Made by a program: the position numbers and the translations under genes. The notes beneath the pieces were generated by a model, which was given only the letters and a program-made list of their open reading frames with translations, had not been told where the DNA came from and ran no database searches. Below, one piece after another: positions 12,245 to 23,236 of a stretch of DNA of 64,000 nucleotides. Position 1 is the first letter of the stretch, and each line of letters opens with the position of its first letter. The DNA is from Eurosta solidaginis (taxonomy: Eukaryota > Arthropoda > Insecta > Diptera > Tephritidae): NCBI RefSeq assembly GCF_040869045.1, contig NC_090319.1, positions 360,113,739-360,177,738 on the forward strand. Direction: 5' to 3'.

Positions 12245-12990
12245 ATTTCAAGATTGAGTCTTCCTTCCCCTATTCACTCTTTATCCCATTATTTTCTACA
12301 TTTTTCTTCTAACATCTTATTCCATTTATCTTCCTCCTACTTCCACTGCCATTTCTACTGTCACACTCACTTATGCTCCCACTCCCGGTTCCACTCCTAC
12401 TACCTCTACCTCTCTCATCTCAATGTCCTCATATATCGAATCACTATACCAAATATAGAATACCTGCTTTACCGGACTAGCCGATGTCAATATCTTTATT
12501 TCTTAAAACCACAGCGGAACTATATGACGCTAACACAGATAAAATTTGTAAAATCACGTTCATCATTACTATGTTTTCCTGCCCGATAATTGCCTTCTCG
12601 GTAAACAAAGACATTTGGCATACTGTAGCTCTGCACAAAAAAAAAATTTGTTAATTCTTTCCTCTCCCTTTCCATGTCTATTCTCTGTATCTTCTCCGCT
12701 ACTTCAAACATTCACTTTCTCGATTTTTCTCTCTTTTACTCCCACGTAATTCCTTTTTCGCATCCTCCCTCTATTTTTCTTTCTCTCCTATTCTTCTGTA
12801 GGTTTCTATCACTCCTTTCTTCCTCTCACACTTTTTCCATTTGTATCTGCATATCCCACTCCAAGTTCCTCTTCTCTCCCTTACAATCTTCCGATTTTAC
12901 TTCCTTTCACCCTTTTCATTCTTTCCGGCTCTGATTCCCACTCCTTTTATTTTTTTATTCTTTTTCAACTCATGGTGTTTTGTATAACTC
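12245..12990 (+). repeat. Polypyrimidine tracts
   Basis: Two C/T-rich blocks (about 12250-12430 and 12655-12960) in the same position relative to a Helitron-like 3' end as the block at 11289-11515. Confidence 0.75.
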
Positions 12991-13555
12991 TCCATTTTCT
13001 TTTTGAAACTTTACCAAACTAACGCAGCTATGATTTCAAAAATTGGATAATCCAATCTTGAGTTATAAAGTTACAAACAGATTTCGCATTCACTTTCATA
13101 TATAAGATTAACCCATTCGAAGGGCTGCCAAAATAAAATTGCAGCATCCGGTCCGGGAGGAAAGGGATTCTTAAGCTTGTTGAAGAGTACAAAATTTCAA
13201 TCAAATCGCCACATAAATAAAGTTTTTTTGAATAGGTCGGCCACTGGTTCGCTTCCCGGAAAGGAAAGTTTCTCAAATATACAACTTAATCTTACGAAAA
13301 TCGCATCATAAATTACATTTTTTGGAAAAAAACGGACCTTGGTCCACTTTCCGGAAACAAAAAAGGTTTTTCAAATAATGAGCTAGTACTCCTGTTCCAA
13401 ATTTCAAGGCAATTACGTTATAAATTATTATTTTTAGAACAGAACTGGTTAACTTCCCGGAAAGATAAGAAATAAAACGGAACACACTAACAAAATTTCA
13501 TCAAAATCGGTCCAGTTTCGGAGGAGTTCAGAAATATATATAATAATATGTCCGA

Positions 13556-14179
13556 ATGAACTTGATTTTGAGCAGCAGATGTAAAATTATCACACAACAA
13601 TTAGGCCTGTTCTGCATGTGAGATTGGAAAGAGCGTATTGCCAAGCCAAAAGAGCATCATCGTCATAATTGCGGTTGCATAGGAAGCACAGTTCAATGTC
13701 AAAATTATATAACTAAACGACCAACCATTAAGCTCTCACTGAGCGCAAAAGTTTTGCTTTTATGTGTCAATCAAAAAAAGGAAACTTTCATTAGCAGTTT
13801 TGGTATATAAAATGCTAAAGATTTGAACAAAATTGTAAGGTCGAAATAAATACAAATGAACCACAATACAAAAACAAATGAAATACTAGCATGAAAGTAA
13901 GCAATTATGATTATAAACATCAAACAGCTGAAAAAGATTAGACAACAGCAAAAAGAACAAAGAAATACAAAGTGATGTAATCAGTATGACAACCCAAACA
14001 AATGAACGTAAATAATGGAAAGGCCAACTGATAGCTAAACAATTGTATAGAGGAAACAAAGAAGTAAAGAATTTTTGATAAGTATTTGAGTATTTTATGC
14101 TACCAAAAAAATTAGAGCCGGCGATTTCTCGAACATGTTTTAAAAGAGATTTCTCGCAGTCTCGCCTTACCGCGTTGTT
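13556..14179. other. Unannotated AT-rich interval
   Basis: Nothing recognised. Confidence 0.4.
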
Positions 14180-15016
14180 ACCCCGACGAAGGAAAAGTTC
14201 AGTCTACTCAATGATTCATCCACTAATGGACTGAGGCTGATCGACTTCGCCAGGGCACGGAACATGGTCATACCCAACACGAGCTACATGCATAAAAATA
14301 TACTTCAAGCTGCATGGCTGTCCCCCGATCGAAATACACGCAATCAGATTGACCACGTTGTGTTCAAGGAGGGCTAAACGTTGAAAGGATGCAATCCCAA
14401 CAGAGGAGCTTCAGCTGCTAGCCACCAGGAATAACACGGGCAAAATTTTACCAAACAATTCGGCGACAGGCGGAAACTCGATCCCGTAATCGATGATGAT
14501 GGAATTAAAATCACCCATCCGCATATGATGAACTAAGAATAGCAATAACCAGACTAAAAAAGGTCACCGACGATGATGGATTGCCTGCGGAGCGGGGAGG
14601 AGTTGGTTGGGCGCATGCGTTAACTTCTTTTCAAAATATGGTCGGACAAGTGCATGCCCGACGATTGGAGTCTAAATATTCTTAGCCCAGTCCACAAGAA
14701 GAGGGATTCTGCAAACTATGCCTATCCCTATGCATATAAAGTCTTGTCAAGTGGGTTGTGAGAAGGATTGAAGCCCACAGTGAAGAGACCATATCAGTGT
14801 GGATTCAAGCATGGTTTATCTACCATTGACCAGAATTTAACTATGCTCCAAATCTTACAAAAAAGAGCGAATTGAGGCACATCTCCTCCTCAGTTTTGAA
14901 GCCGCCTTTGACAGCACGAAAAAGAGCTGTCAATATACCGGTATGTCTGATTTGGTTTCCCTCCGAGCAGAATGGAATCGAACGAATTTTGCCATGACAT
15001 ACCCTGAGTGCGTCAA
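14180..15016 (+). pseudogene. RTE-clade LINE, endonuclease/RT fragment (5' part of a split copy)
   Basis: Matches the copy at 40950-43449 from the endonuclease end (GLRLIDFARARNMV, then WLSPDRNTRNQIDHVV) through the RT start (DDGLPAE, CMPDDWS, NILSPVHKKRDS) to the YQCGFKHG and AAFDSTK regions. It has many indels and stops. The RTE homology fades at about 15016, where a small Helitron appears to be inserted. The copy resumes at 15574 and again at 18626. Confidence 0.8.
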
Positions 15017-15573
15017 TCTATGGTAGGCTATATAAAAAAGCTTTCGACAAGGGGGCGTGGCCCCTCCCATACAACTGGAATTTTTCTTAGGCAATATATC
15101 TGAAAGTATTAAGGCTAGACGACTGAAATTAGGTAAGTGGTTATATGAGACCAATCCCTACCCCCTCCAGAAAAACTCGGTATAACGAAAAAGGGGGTAT
15201 GGCACCTCCCATACAACTGGCATTTTTCGTAGTCAATATATCTGAAAGTATTAAGGCTAGACGACTGAAATTAGGTGAGTGGTTATATGAGACCAATCCC
15301 TACCCCCTCCAGAAAAACTGGGTATAACGAAAAAGGGGGTGTGGCACCTCCCATACAACTTTCGTAGTCAATATATCTAAAAGTATTAAGGCTAGACGAC
15401 TGAAATTAGGTGGTGGTTATATGAGATCAATCCCTACCCCCTCCAGAAAAACTGGGTATAACGAAAAAGGGGCGTGGCATCTCCCATACAAATGGGGGTT
15501 GGGATGAGCTAATATATTAGTCTATGTAGTACTGCTTTTATTTATACCCGAACGACGTCGGGTATTCTGCTAG
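15017..15573 (+). mobile_element. Small non-autonomous Helitron
   Basis: The 3' end is diagnostic. TACCCGAACGACGTCGGGTA (15545-15564) is a perfect 7-bp-stem hairpin, followed by TTCTG and CTAG at 15570-15573. The next base is T, where the interrupted RTE sequence resumes (TATTCTATAAAAGCG). The 5' end is placed at TC after A (15017-15018), but the flanking RTE is eroded there, so that boundary is tentative. No coding. Its interior is mostly the 142-bp tandem repeat. Confidence 0.65.
15051..15500 (+). repeat. ~142-bp tandem repeat inside the Helitron
   Basis: The landmark AAGGCTAGACGACTGAAATT recurs at 15111, 15253 and 15388, with spacings of 142 and 135 bp (7 bp are lost in the third unit). 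A partial fourth unit ends near 15495. Confidence 0.9.
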
Positions 15574-15629
15574 TATTCTATAAAAGCGTGGCATATGCTG
15601 CAAAATTGATGTAATCGGCCTGAACACTA
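15574..15629 (+). mobile_element. RTE remnant between Helitron and BEL insertions
   Basis: TATTCTATAAAAGCGTGGC...GTAATCGGCCTGAACAC corresponds to the RTE segment just before and across its YADDID box (compare 42870-42930). It is flanked by the Helitron end on the left and the LTR element on the right. Confidence 0.75.
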
Positions 15630-16083
15630 TGTTTAGGCCCGAAGCCTAAATTCTTCTTAATTTGCGCCACCCTAATAGCACCACTTTATCGACCCCTAGT
15701 TCGCCCACCTGCATGTATATGTGTACATAGATAGGGTTATGTTGTCCGTACACATATACATGTATGCCGGTACAACTATGTGGGGAAGCTTCCCCTTAAA
15801 ACCGGAGACTTTTTCCGCGGTTCAACGGTTGTCCTCGACAAGGCAACCGTCTACTTTTCCAGCGATCGTTGAGCGAACTACAACCAGCCGTCCCGAGAAG
15901 CCCCGTCACAAGTTTTATACAAGGTAAATTATTGTACTAATTATAATTTTCACTCCAAATAAAATCATTATTATAACGAGAAATATCTCTCGCCTTTCTT
16001 TTCCTTTCATTTTAAATCTAACCTAAACGCAATTCTGGTGCCTCCACTCCGCTGCCGAGTCTGCGAAACACCACAATTGTACA
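15630..16083 (+). repeat. LTR 1 of BEL/Pao derivative
   Basis: 454 bp, TG...CA. Contains an AATAAA near 15957 and a perfect 15-bp inverted repeat, CATGTATATGTGTAC at 15712-15726 and its reverse complement at 15748-15762 with a 21-nt loop. Confidence 0.9.
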
Positions 16084-16521
16084 TGGTCCTTCGAGCCGGA
16101 TGGGCGTTTACATCTCATCCGGGCACTCATTGATGCATGTTCCCCCCGCACAACGATCGACCGCAGGCTGGCGCGAGAGTTAGCACTGCCGACGACCAAC
16201 GCCGCCGGCGAAACCGGCTGTTTTATCAGATTTAGGGGCAAATATGGACAGAGCAAGACGGTGACGACTCACGCAGTCTGCGTCCATGAGTTTAGGCGCG
16301 TCAGCCCAACTTATAGCGTCGACCCCAGCGTCGCAGCTCCTTACGAACACATTCGTCTGGCAGATCCACAATTCTACGCATCAACACCAATCCGCCTAGT
16401 TCTGGGCGGCGACGTTTACGCGGAAATAATTACACCGGGCACGTTACCGCCGTCGTTTGGCTCGCTCCTAGCCCAAAGCACTATCTTTGGATGGGTGCTC
16501 TCGGGGACCCACCCAATCTAA
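16084..16521 (+). pseudogene. BEL/Pao protease (DUF1758-type) fragment, copy 1
   Basis: The open frame starts directly at the primer-binding region without an ATG. It reads RALIDACSPRTTIDRRLA, the D-S/A-x type active-site stretch of BEL proteases, and later IRLVLGGDVYAEII and LLAQSTIFGWVLSG, which mark the end of that domain. It stops at 16519-16521. Everything from RT onward is missing, and the frame joins the primer site to mid-protease, so gag was lost by internal deletion. It may never be translated. Confidence 0.8.
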
Positions 16522-16631
16522 CACGTCTTTACGTTACGTAGTTTTAAGCTTTATATATATGTGAATAACATCTTTCCTTTTCACACAATAAATGGATTTC
16601 TGTAGTAACTGGCAAGAAATATATGATGCGT

Positions 16632-16812
16632 GTTCTTTACTTTACCATTCCTTTATCTCGTCCTAGCTACAGGTACCGGCGAAGGCAAGGAGGATGCCGT
16701 CGCGCCATCCGGCATTCATCGTTCTTTTACTTTACCATTCCTTTATCTCGTCCTAGCTACAGATACCGGCGAAGGCAAGGAGGATGCCGTCGCGCCATCC
16801 GGCACGCATCGT
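16632..16812 (+). repeat. 90-bp tandem duplication in BEL internal region, copy 1
   Basis: CTTTACTTTACCATTCC...GCCATCCGGCA is present twice at 90-bp spacing (TTTACCATTC at 16641 and 16731). The same duplication is in the second internal region (17903-18083), so it predates the amplification. Confidence 0.9.
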
Positions 16813-16900
16813 TTAATTTTAGTATCTAGGTTTAAGACAAATCGTGATCGGGGACGCTCGGGCGGAATCTGGGCTGTTGCGTACCGCAAGGGGGCCGGCA

Positions 16901-17354
16901 TGTTTAGGCCCGAAGCCTAAATTCTTCTTAATTTGCGCCACCCTAATAGCACCACTTTATCGACCCCTAGTTCGCCCACCTGCATGTATATGTGTACATA
17001 GATAGGGTTATGTTGTCCGTACACATATACATGTATGCCGGTACAACTATGTGGGGAAGCTTCCCCTTAAAACCGGAGACTTTTTCCGCGGTTCAACGGT
17101 TGTCCTCGACAAGGCAACCGTCTACTTTTCCAGCGATCGTTGAGCGAACTACAACCAGCCGTCCCGAGAAGCCCCGTCACAAGTTTTATACAAGGTAAAT
17201 TATTGTACTAATTATAATTTTCACTCCAAATAAAATCATTATTATAACGAGAAATATCTCTCGCCTTTCTTTTCCTTTCATTTTAAATCTAACCTAAACG
17301 CAATTCTGGTGCCTCCACTCCGCTGCCGAGTCTGCGAAACACCACAATTGTACA
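16901..17354 (+). repeat. LTR 2 (central) of BEL/Pao derivative
   Basis: Same 454-bp sequence as LTR 1, with no difference noticed. It is preceded by a G-rich polypurine-like tract (AAGGGGGCCGG at about 16889-16899). Confidence 0.9.
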
Positions 17355-17792
17355 TGGTCCTTCGAGCCGGATGGGCGTTTACATCTCATCCGGGCACTCA
17401 TTGATGCATGTTCCCCCCGCACAACGATCGACCGCAGGCTGGCGCGAGAGTTAGCACTGCCGACGACCAACGCCGCCGGCGAAACCGGCTGTTTTATCAG
17501 ATTTAGGGGCAAATATGGACAGAGCAAGACGGTGACGACTCACGCAGTCTGCGTCCATGAGTTTAGGCGCGTCAGCCCAACTTATAGCGTCGACCCCAGC
17601 GTCGCAGCTCCTTACGAACACATTCGTCTGGCAGATCCACAATTCTACGCATCAACACCAATCCGCCTCGTTCTGGGCGGCGACGTTTACGCGGAAATAA
17701 TTACACCGGGCACGTTACCGCCGTCGTTTGGCTCGCTCCTAGCCCAAAGCACTATCTTTGGATGGGTGCTCTCGGGGACCCACCCAATCTAA
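17355..17792 (+). pseudogene. BEL/Pao protease fragment, copy 2
   Basis: Second copy of the frame at 16084-16521, differing by one silent base (A to C at 17669). It has the same lack of gag and pol. Confidence 0.8.
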
Positions 17793-17902
17793 CACGTCTT
17801 TACGTTACGTAGTTTTAAGCTTTATATATATGTGAATAACATCTTTCCTTTTCACACAATAAATGGATTTCTGTAGTAACTGGCAAGAAATATATGATGC
17901 GT

Positions 17903-18083
17903 GTTCTTTACTTTACCATTCCTTTATCTCGTCCTAGCTACAGGTACCGGCGAAGGCAAGGAGGATGCCGTCGCGCCATCCGGCATTCATCGTTCTTTTA
18001 CTTTACCATTCCTTTATCTCGTCCTAGCTACAGATACCGGCGAAGGCAAGGAGGATGCCGTCGCGCCATCCGGCACGCATCGT
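17903..18083 (+). repeat. 90-bp tandem duplication in BEL internal region, copy 2
   Basis: Same as 16632-16812, 1271 bp downstream. Confidence 0.9.
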
Positions 18084-18171
18084 TTAATTTTAGTATCTAG
18101 GTTTAAGACAAATCGTGGTCGGGGACGCTCGGGCGGAATCTGGGCTGTTGCGTACCGCAAGGGGGCCGGCA

Positions 18172-18625
18172 TGTTTAGGCCCGAAGCCTAAATTCTTCTT
18201 AATTTGCGCCACCCTAATAGCACCACTTTATCGACCCCTAGTTCGCCCACCTGCATGTATATGTGTACATAGATAGGGTTATGTTGTCCGTACACATATA
18301 CATGTATGCCGGTACAACTATGTGGGGAAGCTTCCCCTTAAAACCGGAGACTTTTTCCGCGGTTCAACGGTTGTCCTCGACAAGGCAACCGTCTACTTTT
18401 CCAGCGATCGTTGAGCGAACTACAACCAGCCGTCCCGAGAAGCCCCGCCACAAGTTTTATACAAGGTAAATTATTGTACTAATTATAATTTTCACTCCAA
18501 ATAAAATCATTATTATAACGAGAAATATCTCTCGCCTTTCTTTTCCTTTCATTTTAAATCTAACCTAAACGCAATTCTGGTGCCTCCACTCCGCTGCCGA
18601 GTCTGCGAAACACCACAATTGTACA
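18172..18625 (+). repeat. LTR 3 of BEL/Pao derivative
   Basis: 454 bp, differing from LTR 1 and 2 by T to C at 18448. Followed by the CACTA target duplication. Confidence 0.9.
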
Positions 18626-19035
18626 CACTACACATTGGAAAAAGAAGCGGAAGCCATGAGTATGTTGGGGAATGAGGGCAAAACGAAGTACCTGCTGTCA
18701 TGAAGCAAAGAGTCAGCGTATTTGTGCCTTGGAAACCAGGTTTAGTACAAACAACAACATGAGCTTTGAAATACAGCGAGGAATCACTATTGCCAATAAA
18801 TGGCACTTTGGATTAGGTAGGCAATTTAAAGTAAAATCCTCTCTCGGCCAACGAAAATTATGCTCTACAAGTCACTTGTCGTACACCTGCTATATAGTGC
18901 AGAAGCATGGGCCATGACAAACCCAGATTAGGCAGCTCGATTCAAATACCTTTGTGTGACCAATAGCCCGTTAACACAACGCAGAAGCAGCTGGAGCACC
19001 TTGTTGGGCGGCCATAGCCGTTTAAACTGTTAATT
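18626..19035 (+). pseudogene. RTE-clade LINE 3' part of the split copy
   Basis: Resumes with TTGGAAAAAGAAGCGGAAGCC (compare LEKEAVEMG in the long copy), then NEG-KTKYLLS-type sequence, the NNNMSFEIQRGIT segment and LLYSAEAWAM-type sequence. It ends with the GGCGGCCATAGCCGTTTAAA 3' terminus. Stops are present. Together with 14180-15016 and 15574-15629 it is one RTE insertion with two later insertions inside it. Confidence 0.8.
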
Positions 19036-19310
19036 AATGTTAATTTATATTATTTTATGCTATGCAATGTTATTTTATGTTATTATTGATTTTGGTTTGT
19101 TTTGTTTTGATCTGTTATCGAACATAAGATGTTATGTTGTGTAAGGTTATCGTCTTGTATGTTTTGTTTTGCTATGTTATGTTATGCCATGTTGTTATTT
19201 TATGTTATATTATATTTTGCTTTTTTATGCTATGTTATATATGTTGTATGTTATATTGTACATAATGTTATGTTATTTACTGTGTATGTATACCATTTAT
19301 GTATTTGTAT
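19030..19310 (+). repeat. TTATG/TATGT-rich microsatellite after the RTE 3' end
   Basis: Degenerate ATGTTATGTTATG runs start exactly where the RTE 3' terminus ends. Open frames here are compositional. Confidence 0.8.
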
Positions 19311-20095
19311 TATTTAGGTTCAAATTTCTGCATACCTTACTTATATCCTTGTTACCACAACCTTTAACTTGATTTAAGTTTTGTGTGCTATAATAAGATT
19401 TCTTTGAGTTCAACTTCTGTCTGCTTTCGTTGTCGTCAACTTGCCGCAGCCGTCGTCGCCATATTAAAAATTCATAGACCACGACTACACGGCAAGCTTT
19501 TTTCATTATCTTGCGGATTTCATTTTGAAATCCCTGTTGCTGTCATTTTTGGTTGTTTTTTTTTTGCTTTTGCTTTAGTTGGTTTCCGCACACAACACGG
19601 CAAGAAAAAATCCGATCAAAAAGCAAAAATGAAAACAAAATAAGGAATGCTGCGACTGAATGCCATATTGCGATCTACTATGACGCTAAGCGGGCGCCAG
19701 ATTTAAGCACAAAGATTGTTGAATAAAGTATTGCTGGCAGCAGAAGTAAAGAAAAACACTACACAAGTGGGATCTAAAAGCTTAAAGCAATGATCCGACG
19801 TGGGACAGGCCAAAGTGCAACATAGCAAGCCGGAAGTAAGTAGAAGTAGTCATCCGGCTTCCATATGCAAGAAAATGTTTCACAGCATGACAAAATTAGA
19901 ATGTGATTTTTACTTAAAACTCTCAACCAGAGATTATGCAGCGGTATGCATGCGCTCTACTGCCGTCATACATTTACAGGAGGTTGCAGGGTGATTTATT
20001 AGGAGTGAGCCGTTTGAATTTAAGAAAGGAATCTAAAAGAATATTATTATAAAAAGCATATGGTTTAAAACATACTGCCGAATGTGGAATACAGG
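19311..20095. other. Unannotated interval
   Basis: No gene or element ends recognised. Confidence 0.4.
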
Positions 20096-20104
20096 CTAGT
20101 AATA

Positions 20105-20255
20105 ACCAACAAATTTTTCGATAATATATCGATAACTTTTTGATAATAGCCTGTCAATAAAAAATCGGTAACCCACTGATGAACCCTTTTATCGATAACA
20201 CGTATATAGCTCGTCGATAACATACCCATAACGATAACTATTAACCCTGATAACA
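20105..20255 (+). repeat. GATAAC-type short modular repeat, degraded
   Basis: GATAAT/GATAAC occurs repeatedly. The first four modules keep 11-bp spacing (GATAATATATC, GATAACTTTTT, GATAATAGCCT, GTCAATAAAAA) and later ones drift. Same family as 35060-35298 and 60776-61126. Confidence 0.65.
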
Positions 20256-21955
20256 CGCCGTGCGGTTCCGGCTAATTGTTTCCAGGTTGCGCTACAGTGT
20301 AGGGACTACATAACGTCTACATTTTGTATGCCTCCTTACAGCGTACCAGTCCCATCTACGCCTACACTTTCCCTATGCGTACATTTCACCGCTTCCAATA
20401 TTATGCTTCGCTAACACTTACGGTTACATTCTGGATTCCCCCACACCGAGAGCAAAATTTCCCTTATAGAAAGCCTCAGTTTTGGATTGCAATAAAAGAA
20501 AGATTACAGAACAAGCACAATAGAAACTCATGTCATCAATAGCTTCTTTCTTATGTTAGGTATTCATTTCATGACTGCCATCACAAATTGGTGGTCATTT
20601 GGTGTCAAACGCATTTCCATTGAGTCAATAAACTAACTCGCAATCGATAAAGCAAAACCCAATGTAAATTATTGAGTTCATTTGTTTCACAACCCTTTTA
20701 GTATAACACTTTGTTCTACGCGCTGTGGCATTATATATTAACGGGACGCCAGTTGGCGAACTAGAATAAATTCCCAACATGTTAGCAAATGAAATTTTAA
20801 TGTCAAGTTTGACTTATTGGTTATTTTAATTTTCACTTTGTGGCCAAAATGCATGGAAAGCGCCATTTGACGTTGTATGGAAAGCTGTTTTCATTGATCT
20901 GACTTAGTTTGTGGTCGAATTTGACTTAGTGAGAAACGAGAATTAGTTTCAAATATGCTGATTTTGTAAAAATTTTAAAATCTCAAGTACTGCTCTTATT
21001 GTGTAACCCTTTATATGCAACGTGAAATATCGCAATGATATATAAACGAAAAAAAGCACATACGTTAGAAAATATACTGCAGCGATATCCGGAAGAGAAT
21101 GCCAAAGCGCCAAATGTTAAGATAAGCATGGAAGACAAAACAAGCGCAAAGGGACATTTGCCAAATCTTAATGTGATTTGCAGATTATTTAAGCAGACGA
21201 GTAAGTGGCATAAGAAAATAGGGATAAAGTAACTAATGGTTACATATTTTATAAATACACTTGACTCTACAAAACAAAAGAGGGAAATTAAACAGATTTC
21301 ATTCGAATTTATTTCTTCGCTATTATTTTACAATTTATTCGTGAAGCCCTTCTACCTCTGAGTCCCGTTGACATTAATACATACATCGGTGCTGTCAAGT
21401 GGCTGCAATATGGTGCTCCTGGGTCTGTTCTTTATTGTAGCGTAAAAATTAGCAGTGCCAATTCTTTGCTATTGTTAAAATAGTCATGAAAATGTTCAAG
21501 CCGTCAGCGGGGGTTGATGAGTTTTATGGAACTTTTAGCAGGCTGGCTGGTGCGAATTCACATAAATTTCTTTCATTGCCCAGCATTGCACAGCATCGTA
21601 ACTGTGTCTGCTACTCTGTACTTTAGTACTTTCTAATCAATGCAGGTTTTTAGCCAGAAAATGGGATCAAGTATGCCAGCGAAAGCTTGAAGATGGCCTT
21701 ATTAGAGACCATCAGCAGAAAGACCAATGAGATGGTATATATTTCTTAAGGTCAAACGGAATAATCAGACTAGAAATTTTCTCAGCGTTTATACACTCGG
21801 AAGTGTATGCTGCCAGAAAATAATATGTTAAACAAGACGGGATGTTAACTTTGTCCCGTGAAATAGGGATTTTACACAAGCCCTTAAAAATCCATAACAC
21901 TAACCGAACCCGAAGGAAAAAGTAGTGAGAACAGAGTTATGAAGAAATAGGTATA
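20256..21955. other. Unannotated interval
   Basis: 1.7 kb with no convincing coding exon or element termini. Confidence 0.4.
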
Positions 21956-22450
21956 GTAGTGAAAAGAAAATAGGGTTGGCAAACCCTTTTAAGTAGAAGA
22001 CCAGAGGTAAGGGAGCATGACCGAAGGGGGAGGAGAATATGAAGAGAAAGATATAGAGATAGAGAAACTGGAGGGTAAACTTAGTGGGAGCTGAATGGAA
22101 ACGAAAGGGAATGAAAGATAAGGAGAAGAAAACAGAAAAAGATATGGGAAGAAGAAAAGAAAAGACAGGAAAGCGGAAAGCTTTTTGAAAAGCAAATGAT
22201 GAGAAGGAAAATCTAATAGGAAGACGATGCGGTGTAGAGAAAGTTGGGGGATGGATAAGTAGAAAGGCAGGGGGCGAGACATAATGCCGGATAGCGAGAG
22301 AAAGGCGGAAGGCAAGAAAAAGAAAAAGAGAGCGGGAGAGAGTAACTGAAGAAAGGACAGAGGGAGCAGGCGATAGATAGAAAATTAAAGTATGGTGTAA
22401 GAGATAGAGATAGGGAGAAATAGGGGGTGTGCAAGAAATATAGCGAGTAA
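21956..22450 (+). repeat. Polypurine tract
   Basis: G/A-rich low-complexity sequence (GAGAGAAAGG types). The long minus-strand open frames across it, rich in F, S, P and L, follow from polypyrimidine composition and are not a protein. Confidence 0.85.
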
Positions 22451-22559
22451 AGGAAATGAAGCCCCAAAGGGAACGGATAAAGATGAGACATAGAACAAGG
22501 GAAAGTATATTTGTCAATCAGAGGTTGTACGACCTGCACATGATTTTCGACACTTTCCA

Positions 22560-22715
22560 GCCCCACACTTCGCTTCATGCCTTTTCTGCGTTTTTTAATC
22601 TCGGCCAATCGGATTGGAACGTCTACGCTGCCGCCAGCTTCGACCAGTGCACTCTGTTTAGCTAGCTCAGCCGCTTTTTCATTTCCATATATTTCTATAT
22701 GTCCAGGCACCCAAT
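22560..22715 (-). pseudogene. RNase H fragment of a LINE (I/LOA-like)
   Basis: The minus-strand frame reads MPGHIEIYGNEKAAELAKQS and then SVDVPIRLAEIKKR. The PGH..I.GNEKA.ELAK pattern is the last motif of LINE RNase H domains. It merges into unrelated low-complexity sequence below 22560. Confidence 0.75.
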
Positions 22716-23236
22716 ATTGATGTATATTTTTCCTATCCCGATTCTGATGTGTTGGTGATTATGGTTAGATGCTAAAGGATACGATATGCGCACCAGTAAA
22801 AGATCTACTTGATAAATGGAGTTCCCTCTTACTTAATGGCACACAAACTGTTGCAAACCAGATACTTATCTAAAACCCCAACCCTTTTAAGTGGCACTTA
22901 AGGTACTTAGTCATCAAACTTTAAGTACAGGGAAGACAATTTCAGTAGGATAACGCAAGTTCTTACTTCGTATGCAGACTGTCCAAAAAAAGCTCAATGT
23001 GAAATCTTTGGCACCCCAAAGAAACTTCATTAACTTGTTGCTGTTCAACAAGTGCAGCCCAAAAAATATATAAAATAATTATGGTAGAAATCTCGCTATC
23101 AAATTTTCTTACATAACTACGGTTTTGCTTTTCTTTTATGTCTGCCGTCTGCAGTTGCATTATTACAACATGTTCCTGATTAACACAAAGTATCCTACAT
23201 CCCCTGTCCATTTTGATTTATTTTTCTTTCACTTAC
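22716..23236. other. Lerp intron sequence, nothing recognised
   Basis: An 82-codon minus frame at 22963-23211 has no splice continuity with the Lerp exon at 23237 and no family resemblance. Confidence 0.5.

Larger units (their letters stand above)
11227..13555 (-). mobile_element. Minus-strand Helitron-like element(s) with pyrimidine-rich interior
   Basis: On the minus strand the 3' terminus reads GGGCAGAACAACGTCTGCAG, GGTCTG, CTAG and then T. That is a short hairpin followed by the CTRR end of Helitrons, inserted before T. A diverged second 3' terminus sits near 12199-12230, so two related copies may be in tandem. The opposite end (about 13470-13555) contains, on the minus strand, CTGGACCGATTTTGATGAAA, the phrase also found at the presumed 5' end at 1538-2200. 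No Rep/helicase coding was found. Confidence 0.55.
15630..18625 (+). mobile_element. BEL/Pao derivative arranged LTR-int-LTR-int-LTR
   Basis: The 2996-bp insertion starts TGTTTAGG and ends TTGTACA. It is flanked by CACTA at 15625-15629 and 18626-18630, a 5-bp target duplication within the RTE. A 1271-bp period divides it into three 454-bp LTRs and two identical-length 817-bp internal regions. The internal region keeps a primer-binding-like TGGTCCTTCGAGCC and part of the aspartic protease, but no gag, RT, RNase H or integrase, so it is non-autonomous. In duplicated parts I see only three single-base differences, at 16398/17669, 16847/18118 and 15906/17177 versus 18448, which points to a recent event. 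Confidence 0.93.

Noticed and set aside
15630..18625. Simple satellite array of 1271-bp units
   Set aside because: TG...CA ends, a 454-bp terminal unit, a primer-like site and a CACTA target duplication show an LTR element instead.
21900..22710. Minus-strand frames of 108-205 codons rich in F, S, P, L
   Set aside because: Polypyrimidine composition; only the RNase H piece at 22560-22715 is a real coding remnant.
22963..23211. Further Lerp exon
   Set aside because: No acceptor that would complete the split codon left by the exon at 23237, and no CIMR cysteine pattern.
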